Positions 47,801 through 59,800 of a stretch of 64,000 bases of DNA are shown here, piece after piece (positions within the stretch are counted from its first letter, which is position 1; every line of letters begins with the position of its first letter). The DNA is taken from positions 4,141,501-4,205,500 of the forward strand of contig JAPTOF010000025.1 of the NCBI GenBank assembly GCA_028554755.1. Direction: 5' to 3'. This DNA is from Cordia subcordata. Taxonomy: Eukaryota > Streptophyta > Magnoliopsida > Boraginales > Cordiaceae. Made by a program: the position numbers and the translations under genes. The notes under the pieces are model-generated. The model was given only the letters and a program-made list of their open reading frames with translations. It had not been told where the DNA came from and searched no databases.

Positions 47801-50800
47801 TTCCAGGTGAACCTTTGATAAATCTCAGAATTCGCAGAACAGCATTCCAGGGTTTTGTTCGTGGATCATTTAAGAATTGGCTCACAACATTGACTGCAAA
47901 TGAGATATCTGGGCGTGTGATCGTGAGATAATTAAGCTTTCCAACCAATCTCCTGTATCTTCCAGGATCTATCAGTACCTCTCCATTTTCTGGCAAAAGT
48001 TTCACATTTGGATCCATCGATGAATCACAAGGTCGAGCATCTAGCAATCCCGCTTCATTCAACATGTCTAGAGCATATTCTTACCGAGATACGAACATTC
48101 CTTGTCTTGATTTAGCTACCTCAATGCCCAAGAAACAATGTAATTCACCCAAGTCTTTGGTTTGAAATTTCTCATGAAGAAATGCCTTGAGGTCTTTTAT
48201 GCTTGCAATGTCATCACTAGTTATAATAATGTCATCAACATACACAATTAGCAAAAGATGTTTTCCCTCAGAACATCAGTAGAAAACAGAATGATCAACA
48301 CTGCAATGCCTCAATCCAAACTCAAGAAGCACTCTGCTGAAGTGCCCAAACCAGGCTCAGGGAGATTGCTTGAGGCCATATAGAGCCTTCTTTAGGCGAC
48401 ACACCTTCCGAGACTCCCCCTGAGCAACAAATCCGGAGGTTGTGCCATATACACATCTTCATCAAGATCACCATTAAGGAAAGCATTCTTAATATCAAGT
48501 TGATAATGGAACCAATTATGGACAGCTACTAAAGCAAGGAATATACGAACAAAAGACATTTTTGCAACCGGAGAAAAAGTGTCATCATAATCAAGACCAT
48601 AAACCTGTGTATATCCCTTAGCCACAAGGCGGGCCTTTAGACGATCAACCCGTCCATCTACAGTGACCTTCACAATATATTCCTGTGAAGAGTTCAAAAA
48701 TTCGCAAATCTGCTGGTCACGTTTGGAGGCTTTCTAGGAGTCCGATCAACGATCCGTTTGTTGTTGTGTGTTCATCACAACGAGGAAAGTAAGATTCTAA
48801 AATTTCGCGATGATTGTTAAATGTCATGACGACGACTAGTATGAAGCCATGACGACGACTAGTATGAAGTCTGAAATTTCAATGTTCGATTGGAACATGA
48901 ACATCAACTTGTGGAGGAACACTATCGAGGACCTTTTGGTGCAGCAAGGCCTTGATGAAGTGCTAGAAGAGCTGAAACAGGATGAAGTCAATGATAAGAA
49001 GTGGAAGTCCCTACAACGAAGAGCCGTAAGTACCATTCGGTTGGCTTTAACACCACAAATTAAATGTCATGTGATTGATGAAATGACAATGAGTGGTGTG
49101 TTCGACAAGTTGGAGAACATTTATGAGTCCAAGTCGATCACCAATCGGTTGTGTTTGAGGACAGAGCTCTACTCGTTTAAGACGGAAGAAGGAACTGTCA
49201 TCCAGAATCACATCAACAAATTCAACGAGTTAGTGGCCAAGCTCATAAGCGTTGAGGAGCCAGACAAGAGAATTACGGATGAAGAACAAGTGCTCGTATT
49301 ACTATCTTCCTTGCCGAAGTCGTACAAGCTGTTCATGCAATCAATCCTCGTTGGGAAGAAGACTCTCAAGCTGAACGGAGTGACTGCGCTCTTGAGAGAG
49401 AATGAGAGGATGTTGGGAAGAAGTAATGTGCCTAGTGGAGATCAAGCACCGTTGAAGGTTCAAATCGAGAGAGGAGTTCTAGACGAGGGAATTCTCGCAG
49501 AGGTAGATCGAGATCAAAAAGCCGAGCTCAGGATGGAGAAGATGATTGAGAATGCTACTACTGTAGAGAGAAGGGTCATATCCAACCAAGATGTCCTAGA
49601 TTGAGAGAGAACATGAAGAGCCTTAGAGAGTAGAGATCTAAGGGCAAGAAAAAGGTGTATGGCAAGGACTCTGCGAACCTTGTTAAGGGTGATGATAGCG
49701 ATGGTAGTGAGATTGTTTTGATGACGGTAAGTGGGGACGCTAATGAAGGCCCGAAGAGGAAGAAGACTGATTGGGTGTTGGATTCAGCGGGAACATTTCT
49801 TGACACTTTACGCTTGGATAAGAGGCTTGGATACATCACTGTTGGGAACAACCAGAAGATGAAGGTTGCTGGCGTTGAAAGAGTTCGCCTAAGGCTCAAC
49901 AATGGTAGTATCAAGACTGTCTCCAATGTGAGGTATGTGCCATCTTGTGTGGCCAACATAATTTCGCTGAGTGAGTTGGCATCAAGGCGTCAAGAAGGTA
50001 CAAGTACGTTGGTGAAAGAGACTGCTGCAAAGTGTATTGTGGAGAGGAGCTAGTTTTTGAAGGAAGGAAGAATGAGAAGAAAACGTGTGCTACTTGGAGG
50101 GATGCACCGCGCTGAGAGATAAACGCAACAAGTGTGAAGAAGCTCAAGTTAAGGCAAAGAAGAAGAGAAGAGTGATGTTCTCATCTATTGTAGAGATTCT
50201 TGGCACTTCTCGCAAAGGAGGAATTTGTTGGGTTGTGGTGCAAGTGCTAAGCCCAAGCCCAAATTGAAATTAGGAAAGAGTATAAGAGTCAAAATTCCAG
50301 TTATGGTAAAAGTCTTAGTTATGATAGGATTGATAGATCAGGAAACTCTGGTCTTGGAGGACAAAGAAGTCTCCTCTATAAATAGGACTCTAGCATTAGT
50401 TGTAATGTGTGTGTCTTGCAATAGGTCTAGATTGAGAGAGAGAGAGAGAGCTATTGTAAGAACACCGTGACGGAGGGTTTAGACTTTTCGGGCAGTGCAA
50501 AAAGTCCTATTAAGTTTGTACTCTTTTTTAATCTAGTGGAGGTTCTTTTTGCGGACGTAGGCAAAGGGCCAAATCACGTTTAATTGTGCGTATTCTTTTC
50601 TCGTTACTTGTGCTTTAATTTCACTGCGTGAGTGTGTGCTATGCGTCCTAATTTCCTAACAAGTCAGAATGTGGTAGACTATCCCTAGTTGGAACTATTG
50701 CCATCGACATTCTTCTCAGCGATGTGATACTTCATTGACAAAACATGAGGTTGAAGTCATGCAAGTTTAAACATGAGAAAAGCTTCAACCTTTTCTTTTT

Positions 50801-53800
50801 CCTGTATTGTGGGATAGATAATGGAGAAAGCTTCGTCGTGTCACTTGTACATTGACGACTCAGATATTAGCAATTGTCTCAAGAAGTAACAGAATTAAGT
50901 GATGATTATGGAAATCCATAAAATAGAAGACAAAAATAGCAAGAATATGGTAATGTCTGAGATGAATTTTCATATGGAAAGAAAAATTTACCATGTTGAT
51001 ATTAAATCTAGTAGCAGCTACAGCAACTTGTGGAGCCAGAAACACATCAGCCTGCAAATATCCACCACTGATTATTAACTTCCTTTACAATTCAAGTTTC
51101 TTGAGAATTCTTCTAATTTCAGTCCTTTCTTCTTTAAAGGGGAGGGGAGAGGAGGTTCCTTGAGTACGTGAGTAGAAACTAGAATGACAACCACTTAGCC
51201 ACCCAAAAGCAATGGACAATGCACAATAAATTTACTCCTCAATCAATCAAATAAATTACTGGACACTTTGCTGCATCCTTATAAGGTTGCTATAAGAAGA
51301 TAGACGTACCTCTGTACCATGTAACACATTCTTTGTTAACAGCAATGGTTTACTCAATTAAGAAACATGGCATGCTATTAGAATCCCTAAATTCAGTTTA
51401 GACATATAATTAACTAAAATAATACAGCAGTTACAGATGAAACAGACAACAAAAAGAGAAGTACCATGTAGACTTCATTCCCTGTAGCATATCTTTGGGC
51501 TATATCATGCAGTAGCTTCTCGAGTGCTGTATAGAAATAGTAGAGATTTTTCACATCATTAGTATGAACATCACAGGTGTTATAAAAGATGAACAAAGCT
51601 TCTGTTGAAGATGGAGAGCCAAGTAGGACAGTGGCACAAAATAGTGAGAACCTGGACATAATATTAATTGAAAGTCGCAAAATAACAGCAGAGGTTAGCT
51701 ATGAGTCTTTTTTAATTTAAATAGATCATGGTACAACAAGCTCCAGCATAGACAATTTCTCAGGCATGGTTGGAAAAAAAAAAAAAACAGAAAAATTTAA
51801 ACCAGTTGGTTAAACAATTGTATAGGACAATTGAGATCCCACACATCTCAGATTTCAGAACTCCAATCTGTGACTTCCCCATGTAACTAACTCAGTTAAA
51901 AGATTGATCAGGAGGAGTTCCTTGAATAAAAGTAGCATAGAAATCCTCAGGGACATTTTGTTTAAGCAGGGATAGGAGATAAGAGAAGAATATAGACTTA
52001 GTAGGAATTGGTTTATCTCTTCTAGCTTCACTGTTGGAATTTTAGTTAGGTCCGCGTATTACATACAGAAATAAGAAGGTGCAGTAATAAGATGCTTCTA
52101 GAGGTAATAGCCAATATTGGCATCAACTATGACCTTCTCGGAGAGCCTAATCCATCGAGGTCATTCGAACAGTATGATGTAGCAGCATTATCTAAGCAGT
52201 AAACAGTAAACTTTAGCAAAAATATGGTAGCAATCATATTATCGATGAGGACAACAAATACCTTAGGACATGTTCAGCTAAAACTTATATGACAGCACAA
52301 TAAGATAGCTAAATCTCTGATACTGTATGACAGGTCCTTATCCTGATTTACAAATTCCCTTTTCTAAGATCACAAGGAACACAAATTATCCTCTTGAAAA
52401 CAAAAGCTCCAATATCCAGAGATAATCATGCCTAGGAATTTGATGACGATTTCATTTGATCTACTCTATGTACATGAGTCATGCGAATGTTGAGGGAAAT
52501 GTCAGCAGGATACTGTACGGACATTCCATGTTTGGGATGGGAATTCGATTCTCTAAACCACGGTGATAGCAAAATCTCAAAACAAGAAGCTAATCCGAAC
52601 ACAAGATTTTAAGAAACATTCTACCTGTGCTAACTGCTAAAAATATGCCAATGGTCAACTGAACGAAGAGATAAAGGAAAACATGATATTGAAGAAAAAA
52701 TCTCGAGAAGCTTACCAAGGAATCCTTTGTCAATGTTCAACTGAGCCCATGATAGTTGCATTTCACAACCCAGTTTTGCCTCTACATATTTCTGCATCAC
52801 AGGGGTGCATATGAGATTTTAACTTGAGGTAAAGTTTTCCTTAATACAATTAAATGTCTAAATCTAGAGGAAAGAAGGCAAAGGTACATACCAGAAGAGA
52901 CAACATAGTAAGAGACTGTATACTAGAACTGACTATACTCGCAACCTGTTGAAAATGATACTTCTTAGGATGATGAAACCATACAACAAAATGTTCAAAC
53001 TACCATGCTCAAGTAAAATTGATATTTTCAATTGAATTTCTTGTTTCTCTTCACGCAGGGTGAAGCTTGTCTAGATTCGAGGATAGCATTAAAAAGTGTC
53101 TAACCCATGTCCCAGACTTGAAATTAATTTAAAGGCCTAGAACTATGTTGATGTTTCACTGAGAACTACGTCAATCAAGAATTCAGAGTTACTTGGACCT
53201 AACCTGAAGATTGATAGCTCTTAGTTGAGGATCAGCCGGTAATAGTGGCTTGTTAGGAAACTTCTCTTCCAGATACTAGCCAATATAGACATTAAGCATT
53301 TGCATACAATCAGAAAAAGATCATAATTTAAATTTTGGAAGGGACAAAAGAAAAACAATAAAAAAAGAAGAGCATAAACTTTTAAATGGATCAAGTCTAA
53401 TAAGCACAAACCAACAAAATGGCATAAGAGTCCGAAACCACCACGTCATCATCAACCAAAACCGGGACATATTTAAGAGGATTCAATTTTTCGAATTCTG
53501 CAAATCATGCACTTCAGCTATATAAGCATTTTATGTTCAGCATAGAATACTTAATCATTTGCTCAAAATTTACAAATTATATTAAATATAGTATTGAATA
53601 GTTCTCATTTCTCAATACTGATTCCGGGTATTAATCACTCGTGACTAATGTACATGAAATAGTCATAGCAATATGGGTTTGTTTCTTTGTATTAATTTAA
53701 GAAAAGGGTGGTTGTAATTGCTTATCATTAAACAGATTAGCACGAATTTACAACGACAATTCCGTTAAAGATCTAGTTAAAAGAGGATATAAAAGAGAAG

Positions 53801-56800
53801 AAAAATGATTCTTTAAACATAAAATTACCTGGAGAAAACTGCTCTCCTTTACTAAGATCCACTGCCCTGTACTCATAAGATAGACCTACCCATGCACCCA
53901 ACAATGAACAAAAAAATAATAATATCAATGGTATAAGAAAAATATCGTGGCTCCTCACCCACTCCATAATTTTGGCAGATTTTACTAACACAAATTTCTT
54001 AATAGGCAAATAGCAGTAAAAGAATCACCAAACAAAGGATCCAAATTATTAGATATCACTTCATCTAAAAGTTTAAGATCGTATAAAAGATTTGGTTATA
54101 TTTATTTATCGTACTTCCTCATGTGAAGTGTGTCCCATTTAAAAGATTTGGTTATATTTATTTATTGTACTTCCTCATGTGGGGTGCGTCCTATTTAAAA
54201 GCTTAAACTTATACAAAAGATTTGGTTATATTTTGTTGGGGAAAAACATGCAAACACGAAGAATACGAGAAGAAATAACGGACACAAGAATTACGTGGTT
54301 CGGCTTTAAAACCTACGTTCACGGGCAGCAGAGAATAATTCTATTATTCATCACGAATGCTACAAGGCTCTCACTTCGGTTTCTCTCTCACACATAACAT
54401 AATGAGTATTGTCACATATTTATAGTGCAAAGGTTTCCTAAACCTATTAAGCAGAAAAGGCAACTAATTAATTATGTGCTACAAAAAGTAACAAGCGAAT
54501 CAAGTAATATGCTAACAAGGAAATCTGCTATTCTTGTCGCCCAAGTATACGGGCCACATTCAACAAATCTCCACCTTGGCACGTATTCGCTCCAATCAAT
54601 ACACCATCATCCCTGCAGCCAACTGCCTCCAAGAGCTCAATGCTCCGCACCGCAAATAGCAACCAAGTCCAAACAATGCTTAAACTTGCTGACTGGAACC
54701 GCCTTAGTCATCATATCTGCTGGATTCTCTTAGGTAGATATCTTCTGCACCGATATGATTCCTTGTGATATAACATCTCTGATAAAATGATATCTGATAT
54801 CAATGTGTTTAGTCCTCTCATGATACATCTGATTCTTCGTCAGATGGATTGCACTCTGGCTATCACAAAAGATCAGTACTTGTATCTTGCTGCGGTCAAA
54901 ATCACGAACCAGGCCTTGTAACCACATGGCCTCCTTCACGCTTCTCGCAATTGCCATGTACTCCGCTTGAGTCGACAATGCCACGATGATCGTAATGTCG
55001 GTTTCCAACTAATAGCACATCCAGAGAGAGTAAACACGTAACCCGTCAAAGATCTTCTCTTATCAAGGTCACCCGCAAAGTCTGAATCACAATAACCCAC
55101 CAACCTCGCACAATCTCCAGTCATCTTGTTAAACAGTAAACCTACATTTGCAGTGCCACGCAAATATCTCATTATCCATTTCACCACTTCCCAGTGTACT
55201 TTCCCAGGTGATGCCATATACCTGCTCACAACACTAACTGCATGTGAAATATCAGGACGAGTGCACACCATAGCATACATCAAGCTACCAACAGCACTCG
55301 AGTATAGAACATGAGACATATGCTCCACCTCTTCCTCGGTTTTAGGTGACAAATCTGCAAACAATTTGAAGTAAGCAGCAAGCGGCACACTCACAGGCTT
55401 AGCTTTAAGCATCCCGAAACGCTCCAGCACCTTCTCAATATAACTCTGTTGAGACAAAAACAGCTTTCCAGCGTTTCTATATCTGTGAATCTCCATGCCA
55501 AGAATCTTTTTCGCTGCTCCAAGATCCTTCATCTCAAACTCATCACCTAGCTGCTTCTTTAATTTGTCGATTGCAGACATGCTTTTAGCAGCAATAAGCA
55601 TATCATCGACATACAACAACAAGTACACAAACGAACCATCTGGAAGCCTTTTGAGATACACACAGCTGTCATAGGCACTCCTTGTGTATCCAGCACCTAT
55701 CATGAATGTGTCAAATCTCTTATACCATTGCCGAGGTGACTGCTTCAACCCATACAAGGACTTCTTCAGTTTGCAAACATGGTTCTCCTTACAGAACTAT
55801 ATACCCCTCCGGTTGACTCATGTAAATTTGCTCTTCAAGATCACCATGCAAAAATGCCGTTTTCACATCTAGCTGCTCAAGCTCTAAGTCATGAAGAGCA
55901 ACCAAGGCAAGTAAAACCCTGATGAAACTATGTTTCACAACCGGAGAGAACACTTCGTTGAAGTCAACACCCTCCCTTTGTGTATAGCCTTTTGCCACCA
56001 ACCGTGCCTTGTATCGAGAACCTTCAACCCCTGGAGTACCTTCTTTTTTCTTGTAAACCCATTTGCAACCGACAACTCACTGTCCCTTAGGCAATTCAAC
56101 AAACTCCCACGTTTGATTCTTATGAAGAGACTCAATCTCCTCACTCATGGCACCCATCCACTGAGCAGAATCTTTCCCAGATATGGCCTCTTTGTATGAA
56201 TTCGGCTCATGTCCTTCAATTGTTTCGGCAACAGTCAAAGCATAAGCAACAAGATCAGCGTATCCGTACCTTTGAGGTTCTTTAATCTGTCTCCTTTCTC
56301 GCCCAGTGGCAATGTTGTACTTCTGTTGTTCAGGCACATTTTGATCATGTACCTCAGTTGGTTGAGTCGGCTGAATTTGACTGCTACTATTGCTAGATGG
56401 AACATTTGGAACATCAGCAAATACCTCCACCTGCTCTTTGACACCGTGGTCTAAACCAGCTACCGCTTTCTCCTTTTCTTGGTCTAATAAAGCAGACTCA
56501 TTGAATGTGACATCCCTACTGATGAGGAAACCTGGAGACTTTGTATCTGTGCACCACAACCTGTAACCTTTCCTCTCGGACTCATAGCCTAGAAATATGC
56601 ATTTTTTTGCCCTCGGCTCCAACTTGCCATCCTTCACGTGAGCGTATGCAGGCAACGGAACACCCTCAATCGAGTAGTCGAGCTTACGGACCATAACTCA
56701 AAAGGAGTTTTCAATTCAATAGCTTTGGATGGAGACCTATTCACCAAGTAGCATGCCGTATTGACAGCTTCAGCCCAAAAGTCTTGACTCAAACCAGATT

Positions 56801-59800
56801 GAGAGAGCATACAACGAGCTCTCTCCACCAGAGTTCTATTCATGCGTTCTGCAACTTCATTCTGTTGTGGTGTCCCTACACATGTGCGGTGTCTCATAAT
56901 GCCATGTTTCCTGCAGAACTCATCAAACTCTTTATTGCAATATTCCAACCCATTGTCAGTCCTAAGACATTTAATTTGTTTACCAGTCTGCTTCTCAATC
57001 AACGTCTTCCACTCGACAAATGTTGGAAATGCCTCATCTTTAGTTTTCAAGAAGTATACCCACACCATCCGAGAGTATGCATCAATGAAAGTGATATAAT
57101 ACCTGGCACCTTTCTTGGAAGGGATTTTATTAGGACCCCAAAGATCAGAATGAATATAATCAAGTGTGCCTTTGGTGTTCTCCTGCCTCTTGCTGAACTT
57201 CACCCTGGTTTGCTTTCCAAAGACACAATGCTCGCAGAATTCAAGCTTTCCAGTTCTTTGTCCACAAAACAAATCCCTCTTGCTCAGCTCGGTCAGTCCC
57301 CTCTCGCTCATATGGCCCAACCTTTTGTGCCATAATCACAGAGTGTCATTATCACTCTCCTCGGATATAACAAATGCAACACTGTGAATCGTACTACCTT
57401 GAAGGACATATAGGCCGCCAGTCAAGTTCCCTTTCAAGAGCACAATTGCACCTTTAGTCACCTTTAAGACACCATTCTCACTTTGGAATTTGTATTCATG
57501 AGAATCCAAACGCCCAAGAGAAATCAAGTTTTACTTCAGCTCTGGTACATGCCAACACTCGAGAGATCTTGTAATACCATCAAACATCTTGATATTTACG
57601 ATGCCCATTCCCTCCACCTTCAACGAAAGATCATTGCCTAGAAAAACTTTCCCTTCTCTTTTGGAATAAGAAGAGAACCAGTCGGGCCTAGGACACATAT
57701 GGAACGTTGCACCAGTATCAAGAATCCATTAATTATGCCACTGTGATCCACTCACAGTCAAAACTTCCCCAGTACTACTCGAGTTATCTCTATCACTGTC
57801 AGCACTCTCCACCACATTAGCTGAATTCTCCACCTTTTTCTTTCCCTCTTTCAGTTTTGGACATTCTTTCTTAATGTGACCCTTTTCACCACACTCGAAA
57901 CAGCGTAGCTTCCTTACTCTTGATTTTGACCTTGACTTGCTTTTCTTTCTACTCGAAGATCCCCCTCTATTCTCCAATCTCCCTCTACTCACTAAACCTT
58001 CCACATGAACTTCTTCCCTATGTCCCGGAATATGTGTTTGAAGATCCTTCGATTTTAATGAAGTAATTACATCTTCAAAGATAATTTTATCCCTCCCATA
58101 CAACATAGTGTCCACAAAGTTCATATATGAAGGCGGTAAGGAGCATAATACGATCATAGCTTGATCTTCGTCATCAATTTTAACACCCACATCCTTCAAA
58201 GCAATAAAACAAGAGATAAACTCATCAAGGTGTTGTTTTAGTGAGGTACCTTCTTTCATTCTAAGATGATACAATCGCTTCTTCAAGTAGAGGCGATTTG
58301 TGAGAGATTTAGATGCATACAATTCCACCAAAGTATTCCAAGCCTCAACTGCTATCGTTTTCTCAGCAATCTCTAGCAATACTTCATTTGTCACGGACAT
58401 ATGTATTGCACTCAAGGCTTTCGCTTCGAGTTCTTCTCTAGCTACTGGTTCCGTCTTTTCCGGGATCACTTCTTCAATGACTTTCCAAAGTCCTTGCATT
58501 GTCATAAATGCCTTGAATCTGATCCTCCATAGACTAAAACTCATTCTCCTGTCAAACTTCTCAATTTCAAACTTTCTACCTGTGAAAGACATCTTCGTTT
58601 GCTCAAAACTCAGACGTCGGGATGGAATTTGGCTCAATGGACCGCAAACACGGATTCAGCACGTCGATAAACCTTAGGAACACCCCTGGTCAACTTTGGT
58701 CAACACCGGTCAAAGTCAAACCCGTTGGTCAAAGTCAACACCGTCCCTAAACACGTACTTCGGAGTAGAATCTAGAAAAATAGAGCCCAAAAATGGACTT
58801 AGCACGTCAAAAAACGTGGGGTAAGGCTCTGGTCAAACCCGGTCAACCCGGTCAACCCTCGGTCAATGGTCAACGGTCAAAGTCAACCCTCGGTCAAACC
58901 TAGGTCAACTGGTCAACACCTAGTCAACTGGTCCTTTTTTTTTTTTTAATAACTCGTACAAGCCCAAACCCAGAAGGCCTAAAAAAAAAACCCAACCCAA
59001 ACCTAACTTAAAAAAGGCCTACCCTAGTCCGGTTTGAATTTAAAACCCAGAGCCCAACAAGATAAAATCCAGTCCAAAACTCTACCAGACCCAAAACCAA
59101 AAAACCCAAGAGCCCGCGGGTTCTTTCTTCTCTACCCGTTTCTTCTCCCAAACAAGCCACCAAGACCCACCAGATTCAAGCTCACGCACCAAGCCACCAA
59201 CGCCGACTCTGTAGCCACCACCAGGTTTCTCGCCGGCCAGAGAGCTTGACAGTGCCGTCAGCAAGCCGAATATGTTGGCCGATAAGCACGCCTCGTCGCG
59301 TGATCTCCAGCTCTACCCGTCAATGGCCAATTGCTCCTATATTCACCAAATCGCACTTTAATGGTACCGAAACAATCCTAGTTGAACGCCGAACAAGATG
59401 ATGCCACTCCTCTGTCGTGAAAACCACCAGAACGTCACCACGACCACCTCGTCGCCGACATTTTTTCTCCTCTTCGTCGGTACCTTTTCCGAGCACCAAA
59501 GCCGATGAGACAAGCACCGTTGAGTTCCTTTGACGACAACGAACGTGATGATACCAAGCTTCAAAGATTTGGCTACTCCGGCGAGTGGTTTCAAACAAGA
59601 CCTAACACGGCTAGTTTTAAGGCCGTGTTTGGTTTCAATTGGAAAAATTAAGGCTCTGTTTGGTTTGGAAACAAAGAATTCAAGTTTCAAAGAGTTTTGA
59701 TTTTTTTTTTCCCTCTCACAGCGGAATATACCTAAGCTCTAGATACCAGTTTGTTGGGGAAAAACATGCAAACACGAAGAATACGAGAAGAAATAACTGA

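Noticed and set aside
59034..59690. ORFs in the Copia leader
   Set aside because: They lie between primer-binding site and gag, with no domain, and are opposite or out of frame to the element.
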